Below the pieces are notes generated by a model. The model searched no databases, was not told where the DNA came from, and saw nothing but the letters and a program-made list of their open reading frames with translations. Below, piece after piece: positions 1 to 5,113 of a stretch of DNA of 20,456 nt. The DNA comes from JAMCZZ01 sp964363695. Lineage in GTDB: Bacteria; Patescibacteriota; UBA1384; XYA2-FULL-43-10; 1-14-0-10-43-13. The DNA is taken from NCBI GenBank assembly GCA_964363695.1, contig CAYIJI010000015.1:1-20456 (forward strand), in the 5' to 3' direction. The translations under genes and the position numbers were made by a program. The stretch's first letter is position 1, and each line of letters begins with the position of its first letter.

Positions 1-1
1 C

Positions 2-478
2 GAGGATGACAAATTGAGAATATTAATCCCCGAATTAAGTAAACTTGGTCCCGAGCCTTTTTCAAATGAGTTTACAGTCGAATATTTAATTAAGCGTGCT
101 TCCAAAATTCCAAACAGAAAAATCAAGCAATTTATAACCGATCAAGAGATAATCGCCGGAGTAGGAAATATTTATGTGGATGAGGCGCTTTTTTACGCTG
201 GGATTTTGCCAACTAGGGCAGTGAAAGATATTCAGTTGTCGGAGTGGAATAAAATTAGAGAATCAATCCTTCGGGCTTTGGAGCTCGGCTTGAAATACGG
301 CGGTTCTTCCGAAGACACATATGTCGACGCGTTTGGCAATCAGGGGACAATGAACGAGCATTGCAATGTTTATCGAAGAACAGGCCAGAAGTGCAAGAGA
401 AATGGTTGTAACGGGGTGGTGAAGCGAATTACTTTAGGCGGCAGGGGAACACATTATTGTGAGAAGTGCCAAAAATAA
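2..478 (+). CDS. mutM: Formamidopyrimidine-DNA glycosylase, C-terminal part (5' end outside window)
   Basis: DNA glycosylase/AP lyase that removes 8-oxoguanine and formamidopyrimidines in base excision repair. The frame is open to the left edge, so the N-terminal catalytic proline domain is missing here and about 158 of the usual ~270 residues are present. Visible signatures are LGPEP, the helix-two-turn-helix segment ending in GVGNIYVDEALF, and the C-terminal zinc finger with C-N-V-Y-R-R-T-G-Q-K-C followed by a second Cys pair (HYCEKC). The zinc finger sits at the end of the protein, as in Fpg. A TTG at 14 is in frame but lies inside the conserved domain and is not the real start. Stop TAA at 476-478. 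The family call is strong; the Fpg versus Nei distinction rests on the finger sequence and the GVGNIY segment. Confidence 0.93.
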   Translation, partial: EDDKLRILIPELSKLGPEPFSNEFTVEYLIKRASKIPNRKIKQFITDQEIIAGVGNIYVDEALFYAGILPTRAVKDIQLSEWNKIRESILRALELGLKYGGSSEDTYVDAFGNQGTMNEHCNVYRRTGQKCKRNGCNGVVKRITLGGRGTHYCEKCQK

Positions 479-490
479 TAATTTGTGCAT

Positions 491-522
491 TTGACAAAAG
501 ACTAATTAAGAAATAATATAGT
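491..522 (+). promoter_or_regulatory. Candidate sigma70-type promoter for a short transcript
   Basis: A perfect TTGACA -35 box at 491-496 is followed after 17 bp by TAATAT (514-519), with an overlapping TATAGT at 517-522 as the alternative -10. It lies just after the mutM-type gene, is not needed by it, and points to the short unit that ends at the terminator at 657-677. Seen in sequence; activity is inferred. Confidence 0.5.
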
Positions 523-557
523 TACATAATGTTTAATTTGTGCACCACAACCTATTC

Positions 558-623
558 AATGACTAAAGATCTTCAAGTAAAAGATCTCATTATTGATATG
601 AAAGGAGTTGGCGGCAAATATTA
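558..623 (+). CDS. Possible 21-residue small ORF (or part of a small RNA)
   Basis: ATG at 558 opens a 21-codon frame ending with TAA, reading MTKDLQVKDLIIDMKGVGGKY. No convincing Shine-Dalgarno sequence precedes the ATG. It sits between a good promoter (491-522) and a strong terminator (657-677), so a transcript of roughly 150 nt is likely, but whether it is translated or acts as RNA cannot be told. No family recognised. Confidence 0.25.
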
Positions 624-656
624 AATATTTAAAATAGAAATTTAAAATAATATAAC

Positions 657-677
657 CCGCCAACAGGCGGTTTTTTG
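657..677 (+). terminator. Rho-independent terminator
   Basis: Stem CCGCC (657-661) and GGCGG (666-670) with an AACA loop, followed directly by TTTTTTGTTT. It closes the short unit starting near 491. Confidence 0.8.
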
Positions 678-688
678 TTTATTTGGAA

Positions 689-717
689 GGTTTTGGTTTC
701 TCTGAATAACCAAGACC
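689..717 (+). promoter_or_regulatory. Hairpin in the leader of the small-gene unit
   Basis: GGTTTTGGTT (689-698) can pair with AACCAAGACC (708-717), with one G-U pair and a 9-nt loop. There is no T-tract, so it is not a terminator. It lies just upstream of the first small ORF and could be a leader structure. Function is unknown. Confidence 0.35.
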
Positions 718-754
718 TATCAAAATGAACGAAAAGGGGAGGCTAAGGTTGGTT

Positions 755-937
755 ATGAACGGTCGTTTGGATCATGCTTCTTTACTGGTCGGCAGCAATA
801 AAGCTCTTGATGTTGCTGTCAGATGCGCGTTCCGAATTGAATGCCTGGATAGTCAGGCGATTGGTCAAAAATCAATAGTCGAACAAGAAATCCAGAAACT
901 TGGAAAATTCACGGAGGTGTGTGATGAGAGAAAGTGA
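755..937 (+). CDS. Small hypothetical protein (60 aa)
   Basis: Unrecognised small protein. The frame is open from an ATG at 725, but I prefer ATG 755, because the stretch ATGAACGAAAA at 725-735 is repeated at 1565-1575 in the leader of another small gene and so may be leader rather than coding. Purine-rich GGGGAGG (736-742) and TAAGG (744-748) lie ahead of 755. The product is mixed in character, with no membrane segment or signal peptide and three Cys. Its 3' end overlaps the next ORF by 14 nt, which suggests translational coupling in a two-gene unit ending at the terminator at 1110-1140. No function can be given. Confidence 0.4.
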   Translation: MNGRLDHASLLVGSNKALDVAVRCAFRIECLDSQAIGQKSIVEQEIQKLGKFTEVCDERK

Positions 938-1085
938 AGAAAGCAGAAAAGAGGTTGCAGTTCCCGGCGAAGAGAGCAGCTCTTTGACGCCCGAGAAGGA
1001 CGAAGAGCCGCAATGGCCCGAAGACGTGATACCAACAGGGAATCCGTTTTACGGGCAGGAAGAGTGTTTCGGGTTCTACTATTAG
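924..1085 (+). CDS. Small acidic hypothetical protein (53 aa)
   Basis: ATG 924 is preceded by a good Shine-Dalgarno sequence (GGAGGT, 913-918, 5-nt spacing) inside the end of the upstream small ORF, so the two are probably coupled. The product is strongly acidic and polar in its N-terminal half (many Glu/Ser), then proline-rich, and ends in an aromatic tail (FGFYY). It looks unstructured and has no recognisable domain. A terminator follows 25 nt after the stop. Base composition is more GC-rich than the surrounding intergenic DNA. The start is better supported than the function. Confidence 0.5.
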   Translation: MRESEESRKEVAVPGEESSSLTPEKDEEPQWPEDVIPTGNPFYGQEECFGFYY

Positions 1086-1109
1086 ACGTGGAAAGGGGGA
1101 ACTTATCTT

Positions 1110-1140
1110 GGGCTGGCGCTTGTTGTGCCGGCCCATTTTC
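1110..1140 (+). terminator. Rho-independent terminator
   Basis: GGGCTGGC (1110-1117) pairs with GCCGGCCC (1127-1134) with one G-U pair and a 9-nt loop, followed by ATTTTC. The T-tract is short, but the stem is strong. It ends the 755-1085 pair. Confidence 0.7.
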
Positions 1141-1158
1141 TATATTGCAATGTTTTAA

Positions 1159-1285
1159 TATTTTACAGGACTTACGCCAATTGACTTCCAATTTCGTAGT
1201 TCAAGCTTTAGCTTGTGGTAATCAACTTCGATAATCTTAACAAACTGAAGTTTGGGCTACGATCTTGCGTAAGTCCTGTATTTTA
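1159..1285. mobile_element. MITE-like element with 12-bp terminal inverted repeats and a 7-bp direct flank
   Basis: CAGGACTTACGC (1166-1177) and its exact inverse GCGTAAGTCCTG (1267-1278) bound a 113-bp segment without an ORF. The segment is flanked on both sides by TATTTTA (1159-1165 and 1279-1285), which reads as a target-site duplication. Because the repeats can be extended by TA, the duplication could also be just TA. The interior holds a second, imperfect inverted repeat (1195-1215 with 1241-1261). Too short to encode a transposase; mobilisation would need one supplied in trans. Confidence 0.65.
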
Positions 1286-1310
1286 GCTATTATTAAACAA
1301 ATGAATTGTT

Positions 1311-1376
1311 ATGCAAAAAATTACTTTTTTGGATTCTGGTTTAGCTGGTACTCGGCCAAGTAGTTTTTTGTTTTAG
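1311..1376 (+). CDS. Possible 21-residue small ORF
   Basis: ATG 1311 opens MQKITFLDSGLAGTRPSSFLF and stops at TAG 1376. A second ATG at 1301 opens a different 20-codon frame. Neither has a clear Shine-Dalgarno sequence. A strong terminator follows at 1395-1420, so a short transcript is plausible, and the coding status is open. Low confidence. Confidence 0.18.
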   Translation: MQKITFLDSGLAGTRPSSFLF

Positions 1377-1394
1377 ATAATATTGATTGAAACT

Positions 1395-1420
1395 ACTGGC
1401 AGAAAAGCCAGTTTTTTTGT
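1395..1420 (+). terminator. Rho-independent terminator
   Basis: ACTGGC (1395-1400), loop AGAAAA, GCCAGT (1407-1412), then a T-rich tract. It has no obvious gene ahead of it other than the 1301-1376 small frames, which points to a short transcript between the MITE and this point. Confidence 0.8.
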
Positions 1421-1432
1421 TTTTAAAATATT

Positions 1433-1485
1433 GTAGATCAAGCTTCAGCTTGTTAAGTATCTAGCAAACTAAAGTTTGGACTACG
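1433..1485. repeat. Second copy of the MITE-interior inverted repeat
   Basis: A left arm (1433-1452) and right arm (1465-1485) closely match the arms at 1195-1215 and 1241-1261 inside the MITE-like element. This copy lacks the CAGGACTTACGC ends. The rest of the gene-free stretch 1281-1596 holds the terminator at 1395-1420, direct TATCGGCT repeats (1525-1532, 1551-1558) and a weak hairpin (1526-1539). Confidence 0.6.
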
Positions 1486-1596
1486 GTTAATGGGGGAATG
1501 AAAAATGGTTAATAATATTTTGTTTATCGGCTAGCTGATGGATTTAATTCTATCGGCTGGCAATATGAACGAAAACTGAGAAGGAGGTCGTAAGAA

Positions 1597-1815
1597 ATGG
1601 AGAGAGATAGAGATCACGGAGGTTTTGTTGGGCGGCTGGTTCCTAAAGGCTTAGCAGCGGAGATCTGCCCGGCACATAATCGCGTGATGATGCGAGTGCC
1701 GGAAGGATCGAAGACTGACTTTGGGGGAAGTATTCTCCAGTGTGGAAAGGCGGGCTACTATTGCCCTGCTTGTAATGCATTCCGTCCAGATAAAGAGGTG
1801 GTGAGAGGAGAGTAA
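1597..1815 (+). CDS. Small Cys-rich putative zinc-binding protein (72 aa)
   Basis: ATG 1597 has an ideal Shine-Dalgarno sequence (AAGGAGGT, 1581-1588, 8-nt spacing). The product has Cys24, His27, Cys49, Cys56 and Cys59, in the order C-P-A-H, an isolated Cys, then C-P-A-C. That spacing suggests a single zinc ribbon or knuckle. The N-terminus is Asp/Arg/Gly-rich and the C-terminus charged. No membrane segment. It is followed by a 61-aa gene 7 nt later and a shared terminator. Zinc binding is inferred from the ligand pattern only; no known family is recognised. A 4-codon mini-frame (MNEN, 1565-1579) lies immediately before its ribosome-binding site. Confidence 0.6.
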   Translation: MERDRDHGGFVGRLVPKGLAAEICPAHNRVMMRVPEGSKTDFGGSILQCGKAGYYCPACNAFRPDKEVVRGE

Positions 1816-1821
1816 TACAAA

Positions 1822-2007
1822 ATGGATAAGATAATCGAGAATTTGCGTCCAGAACTTCTAGATTTGGCAAGGGAGTCGAAGAAAGACCCCGTGAGGGGAA
1901 CCCATAAATTAATGGGTTATGTCGAGAACTATCCCGAGGAAGAACTGCTTGCTCTTTACCAGGAATGCATAGAAGAGGTTGAGCAAGAACAACAGGCTGC
2001 AGCTTAG
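1822..2007 (+). CDS. Small acidic helical hypothetical protein (61 aa)
   Basis: ATG 1822 follows the previous stop by 6 nt, with a purine-rich AGAGGAGAG ahead of it. The product is rich in Glu, Leu and Lys, predicted mostly helical by composition, with an acidic amphipathic C-terminal half (YPEEELLALYQECIEEV) ending in Gln/Ala. No domain recognised. It is in an operon with the Cys-rich protein at 1597-1815, and the pair ends at the terminator at 2039-2070. Confidence 0.55.
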   Translation: MDKIIENLRPELLDLARESKKDPVRGTHKLMGYVENYPEEELLALYQECIEEVEQEQQAAA

Positions 2008-2038
2008 ATCCTACAAAATTGGCCAGATGGCCGAATCG

Positions 2039-2070
2039 GCGCTCTGATTAATCGGGGCGCTTTTCTTTTT
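2039..2070 (+). terminator. Rho-independent terminator
   Basis: GCGCTCTGAT (2039-2048) can pair with ATCGGGGCGC (2051-2060) using G-U pairs (the real loop is probably larger), followed by TTTTCTTTTT. It ends the 1597-2007 operon. Confidence 0.75.
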
Positions 2071-2085
2071 AAAACGATTAATATT

Positions 2086-2094
2086 TGTTATACT
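2086..2094 (+). promoter_or_regulatory. Candidate extended -10 promoter for glmU-like gene
   Basis: TGTTATACT reads as an extended -10 (TG-N-TATACT). No good -35 box is seen. It lies just after a terminator and about 65 nt before the glmU-like start, leaving a leader that carries the hairpin repeat at 2121-2148. Confidence 0.4.
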
Positions 2095-2120
2095 TCGGGT
2101 GAGTTTAATGTCAAATATCT

Positions 2121-2148
2121 AGATTCCGGATCGTGGTCCGGAATGACA
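2121..2148. repeat. dRS3-like hairpin repeat in the glmU leader
   Basis: ATTCCGGA (2123-2130) and TCCGGAAT (2137-2144) form an 8-bp stem with the family flank AATGACA. Same outer sequence as the copies at 2961, 6850 and 14220, but a different stem core. Confidence 0.75.
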
Positions 2149-2160
2149 GAGGAGTATTTT

Positions 2161-2913
2161 ATGAATAAATATGCAGCGGTTATATTGGCGGCGGGCAAAG
2201 GCACTAGGATGGGAGGCGGCGTTGCCTCAGATATTCCAAAAGTGATGTATGAGATAGCCGGAAAACCTATAATTCATTATAGCGTTGAAAATATTAAACA
2301 ATCAGGAATCGATGATATCGTCTTGGTTGTCGGCTATAAGAAGGAATTGATTGAGGAATATTTTAAAAATACTGTGAAATATGCTGTTCAAGAAGAGCAA
2401 CTTGGTACCGGCCATGCCGTAATGGCGGCAAAAGAGATGCTGGCTGGGAAGTCGGAAGCAGTTCTGGTTTACTATGGTGATATGCCTTTATTTAAAACAG
2501 AGACTATCAAAAAATTAATCGAAACATTTGAAAAAGAAAAGCCAGCCATTGCACTGCTGTCGGTCAATTTTGATGACCCGATGCATTGGGCATTCGGGAG
2601 GATTATTCGAAATGAAAAGGGAGAAGTGATAGATAGCATTGAGCAAAAAGATTGCACTAATGGAGAGAGAAAGATTAAAGAGTGCAATACCTGTTTTTAT
2701 GTTTTTGACTCAGAGTGGCTTTGGGACAATATTTCAAACTTGAACCAAGAAAATGCGCAAAAGGAATATTATTTAACCGATCTAATAAAAATTGCCCGCG
2801 AACAGGGTAAAAAAATCATTGCTATTCCTGTCTCGGGAGAATCCGAAGCACTCGGCATAAATACAGAAGAGCAATTAAAAGAAGCGGAAACAGTTCTCAC
2901 TAATCGCAAATAA
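2161..2913 (+). CDS. glmU: UDP-N-acetylglucosamine pyrophosphorylase, GlmU N-terminal domain only
   Basis: Nucleotidyltransferase that makes UDP-GlcNAc from GlcNAc-1-P and UTP, the first step towards UDP-MurNAc. Motifs in order: LAAGKGTRM (residues 9-17, nucleotide binding), KVM (28-30), QLGTGHAV (80-87), the YGDMPL metal-site Asp (about 107), FGRI, IEQKD, NTCFYVF, and KEYYLTDLI. At 250 aa it stops where GlmU normally continues into the left-handed beta-helix acetyltransferase domain, so it supplies only the uridyltransferase step. A glucose-1-P or other sugar nucleotidyltransferase role cannot be wholly excluded, but LGTGHAV and the NAQKEYYLTDLI-like segment favour GlmU. ATG 2161 is chosen because GAGGAG (2149-2154) precedes it; the in-frame ATG at 2143 lies in repeat DNA. 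recO follows after another repeat pair. Confidence 0.87.
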   Translation: MNKYAAVILAAGKGTRMGGGVASDIPKVMYEIAGKPIIHYSVENIKQSGIDDIVLVVGYKKELIEEYFKNTVKYAVQEEQLGTGHAVMAAKEMLAGKSEAVLVYYGDMPLFKTETIKKLIETFEKEKPAIALLSVNFDDPMHWAFGRIIRNEKGEVIDSIEQKDCTNGERKIKECNTCFYVFDSEWLWDNISNLNQENAQKEYYLTDLIKIAREQGKKIIAIPVSGESEALGINTEEQLKEAETVLTNRK

Positions 2914-2918
2914 ATATC

Positions 2919-2986
2919 GTCATCCCAGACTTGATCTGGGATCCAGAAATTATTTATATAGATTCCGTATCAAGTACGGAATGACA
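2919..2986. repeat. Two dRS3-like hairpins in opposite orientation
   Basis: Module one (2919-2946) begins GTCATCCCAGA and closes TCTGGGATCCAG. Module two (2961-2986) has ATTCCGTA and TACGGAAT arms and ends in AATGACA. Both have 8-bp stems with 5-nt loops. They fill the spacer between the glmU-like gene and recO. Confidence 0.75.
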
Positions 2987-2996
2987 GAGCGGAATC

Positions 2997-3740
2997 ATGA
3001 ATGTAAAAACTCAGGGTATTGTACTAAAAAGAATGAATTTTGGTGAAACTGATCGGATATTGACGATTCTTACGGAAAGATTCGGCAAAGTAAAAGCTAT
3101 GGCCAAAGGAGTTCGCAAAGGAAAATCAAAGCTGGCGGGACACCTTGAGCCATTTATGCTTATTGACTTGCAGCTTCACGAAGGAAAAACATTTTATATT
3201 GTGACTGGGGCGGTCATCAGCTCTGATTTTTCAGAGATTCATAATGAATTAAAGAAAACATCGCAAGCATTTTATTTGGCGGAGCTAATTGATAAATTTT
3301 TGCCTGAACATCAAAAGTCGGAAGAGGTTTTTTATCTTTTTTGCACAGCGCTAAAATATCTAAACGAAAATGAGAAAAGTTTATTTCTCCGAATTTTTGA
3401 ATTAAAAATTATTGAAGCCTCCGGGTTTCATCCGGAATTGTACGAATGCGTTCATTGCAAAAATAAGTTAGAGGACGAAAGTAACTTCTGGGATGCAGTT
3501 GAGGGAGGAGTAATTTGTGGAGATTGCCAAAAAAAGTTCCAACATGGCAAAAGTATCTCAAATCAGCTAATAAAACTCCTTCGCTTGATTGAAAAGAGCG
3601 ATTTTTCGATTCTGCAAAAGTTAAAGATATCAGGTGTCTTAGAGGTCGAGGTAGAGGAAATTCTTTCCGGATATATTCAATCAGTTTTAGAGAAAGAATT
3701 AAAAAGCAAGGGGTTTATGAAGTTGTTAAACAAGAATTAG
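2997..3740 (+). CDS. recO: DNA repair protein RecO
   Basis: Recombination mediator that with RecR helps load RecA on SSB-coated single-stranded DNA. The N-terminal OB-fold region shows the family start (MNVKTQGIVLKRMNFGETDRIL) followed by KVKAMAKGVRKGKSKLAG. The C-terminal helical region carries the zinc site C151-x2-C154 and C174-x2-C177. The length of 247 aa is normal. The start ATG has only a weak purine tract (GCGGAA), and the spacer is repeat DNA, so it may be read from the glmU message. The gene downstream is convergent. Confidence 0.92.
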   Translation: MNVKTQGIVLKRMNFGETDRILTILTERFGKVKAMAKGVRKGKSKLAGHLEPFMLIDLQLHEGKTFYIVTGAVISSDFSEIHNELKKTSQAFYLAELIDKFLPEHQKSEEVFYLFCTALKYLNENEKSLFLRIFELKIIEASGFHPELYECVHCKNKLEDESNFWDAVEGGVICGDCQKKFQHGKSISNQLIKLLRLIEKSDFSILQKLKISGVLEVEVEEILSGYIQSVLEKELKSKGFMKLLNKN

Positions 3741-3781
3741 AATTAATATTCACTCTTATATCTTTCTTAATACCAAGATAG

Positions 3782-3821
3782 CGTTCCGTGAAAATACACG
3801 ATCGTGTATTTTCACGGAACG
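3782..3821. repeat. Perfect 40-bp palindrome
   Basis: From CGTTCCGTGAAAATACACGA to its exact complement, without spacer and centred on CGATCG. It lies in the convergent space between recO and the laccase-domain gene. No T-tract follows on either strand. Could extrude as a cruciform or act as a bidirectional stem; an assembly fold-back is also possible given the gap 80 bp away. Confidence 0.85.
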
Positions 3822-3903
3822 ACGAAGAATATCTAATTTTATCCTAGAGAATTATTGATTAATTACGCCATAATAAAGAGAAGCGGCCCCCCCCCGAGCG
3901 GGC

Positions 3904-3913
3904 NNNNNNNNNN
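3904..3913. other. Assembly gap (10 N)
   Basis: Ten undetermined bases, preceded by a run of nine C and flanked by unusually GC-rich sequence. Probably a scaffold join of unknown true length. Coordinates across it should not be trusted. Confidence 0.97.
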
Positions 3914-3959
3914 CCGGATGAGATCCAGTCGGGGCGCGCGGTGTGTGGTGGTGAGGGCG

Positions 3960-4811
3960 TTAGCCCTCGACAAACAGCATAGCGCTGTTGCGGGGTGAGA
4001 AGATGGGAAAGCCGAGTTCTTTCCCTTTGCGGCGGTACCATTGGTCTGAGGCAGCCCATGAGTGGTCGTTGAACTTACCATTGACAAGGAACGGATCGAT
4101 TCGTTCTACGGTAACAGTTTGTCTGATATCCTCGATTTTGTTCGAGGCTGAAATCTGATCTGAGATGGCATTCATCAGATCAAACCCTTGTGTATACCAG
4201 ATTGTCTGAATGGTATACGCCTTGAACTTTTCGGGGATCTCCGAAAGTTCGTAGTGGCTTCCACCGATACACGGACCGACCCAGACTCTCGTCTCTTCAG
4301 CCTTGGCTGGCCACAGCTTAAAGAAGTTCTCGATTAGGTTCAGCTCGGCCATTATTTCAGGTCGACCGACGTGCATGTAGCCGATCCACCGATCAGACCG
4401 AACAACGATGCAGGCGCAGTCGCCAACGAAGGTCTCGACAACGAAGGGTGATTCGGAATTGCGGGGAATTATTAATCCTCCGCAATCGTAGCTGACTGAC
4501 GGACGTTGTCTGCCTCCCAATTGTTTAATTACATCTTCGGGCTCTGATTCCACCACTATCACGCTGTTGCGATCATCATTGAAAGAAAGTCGGAGATGAT
4601 AGATCAAACCAAACTTTGTGCCCAGAGTTTGGTTAATCACATCGCGTCCTTGCCCCTCAGGTGTGTTCTTGTCGGAGATGTAACCGATCGGGAATTGTTG
4701 AGTGGCTAACGGATATACGACACGGAGTGATTGTTCGGCATCGATATACCCAAAATCCTTGAACTGTTCCGACCCAAAAAGGGCCTTGAAGTCATACTCT
4801 ACTAGCGGCAA
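3960..4811 (-). CDS. Divergent laccase-domain protein (PgeF/YfiH/LACC1 family)
   Basis: Probable member of the multicopper-oxidase-like purine nucleoside phosphorylase/peptidoglycan-editing family. The 283-aa product shows the family core in order: FVVETFVGDCACIVV (DC at 131-132, usual zinc Cys), GYMHVGRPEIM (His147, in the place of HAGWRG), VWVGPCIGGSHYEL (179-189, matches the GPCIG-YE block) and a C-terminal WYRRKG followed by PRNSAMLF, in place of SYRRD-GR. The first zinc His is uncertain (His72). In other bacteria this family acts on adenosine or edits UDP-MurNAc-Ser, which would fit a cell-wall neighbourhood, but that is inference. The start is TTG 4811, favoured by AAGGGGG just upstream; no better ATG exists. 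GC is higher than in recO or glyS, which hints at transfer, and the 3' side borders the assembly gap. Confidence 0.7.
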   Translation of the reverse strand: MPLVEYDFKALFGSEQFKDFGYIDAEQSLRVVYPLATQQFPIGYISDKNTPEGQGRDVINQTLGTKFGLIYHLRLSFNDDRNSVIVVESEPEDVIKQLGGRQRPSVSYDCGGLIIPRNSESPFVVETFVGDCACIVVRSDRWIGYMHVGRPEIMAELNLIENFFKLWPAKAEETRVWVGPCIGGSHYELSEIPEKFKAYTIQTIWYTQGFDLMNAISDQISASNKIEDIRQTVTVERIDPFLVNGKFNDHSWAASDQWYRRKGKELGFPIFSPRNSAMLFVEG

Positions 4812-4860
4812 TTTATCGCACCCCCTTCATATGTAGTATGTGCATTGAGCTCAAATGAGC

Positions 4861-4889
4861 AGATTGCTTTGCTTACGCTCGCAATGACT
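4861..4889. repeat. Short hairpin repeat
   Basis: ATTGC (4863-4867) and GCAAT (4881-4885) enclose a GC/TTAC core and end in the ATGAC motif shared with the other dispersed repeats. It lies between the minus-strand laccase-domain gene and its candidate promoter, which links that side of the gene to the repeat-rich host chromosome. Confidence 0.5.
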
Positions 4890-4911
4890 ACCAATTGAAC
4901 ATCAACCGTAT

Positions 4912-4940
4912 ATTACATCATAAATATCTGGAAATATCAA
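4912..4940 (-). promoter_or_regulatory. Candidate promoter for the laccase-domain gene
   Basis: On the minus strand, TTGATA (4940-4935) is followed after 17 bp by TGTAAT (4917-4912), a good match to sigma70 spacing. The leader to the TTG start would be about 95 nt. Confidence 0.4.
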
Positions 4941-4962
4941 TAGTGAAGAAATAAATTGGATG

Positions 4963-4971
4963 TGGTATATT
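4963..4971 (+). promoter_or_regulatory. Candidate extended -10 promoter for glyS
   Basis: TGGTATATT reads as TG-N-TATATT. No -35 box is evident. It lies 143 nt before the chosen glyS start, and the leader carries two hairpin repeats (5016-5060 and 5070-5096). Confidence 0.35.
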
Positions 4972-5015
4972 GTTTTTAGTTCTCATTATCTTTTATGTGA
5001 TGGGATTTCTCGCCT

Positions 5016-5096
5016 CCCTCGATCCACCCAGCGGTGGGCTCGGGATGGGTCGAAATGACAATAAAGTTCTGGTTTCCAGCTTTCGCTGGAATGACA
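5016..5096. repeat. Two hairpin repeats in the glyS leader
   Basis: The first (5016-5060) has an inner CCACC-CAGC-GGTGG hairpin, outer arms TCGATCCA/TGGGTCGA with one mismatch, and ends in AATGACA. The second (5070-5096) is dRS3-like: TTCCAGC (5074-5080), loop TTTC, GCTGGAA (5085-5091), then TGACA. Confidence 0.7.
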
Positions 5097-5113
5097 ATAC
5101 GAGGAAATATATT

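Noticed and set aside
865..1191. Minus-strand ORF of 108 aa over the small genes
   Set aside because: The plus-strand frames have good ribosome-binding sites and a terminator, while this frame has neither and resembles a reverse shadow.
3859..4087. Minus-strand frames crossing the N gap
   Set aside because: They include undetermined bases, overlap the 3' end of the laccase-domain gene in other frames and show no conserved motif.
4970..5113. N-terminal extension of glyS from 4970
   Set aside because: It would translate two hairpin repeats and has no ribosome-binding site; ATG 5114 has GAGGA at suitable spacing.
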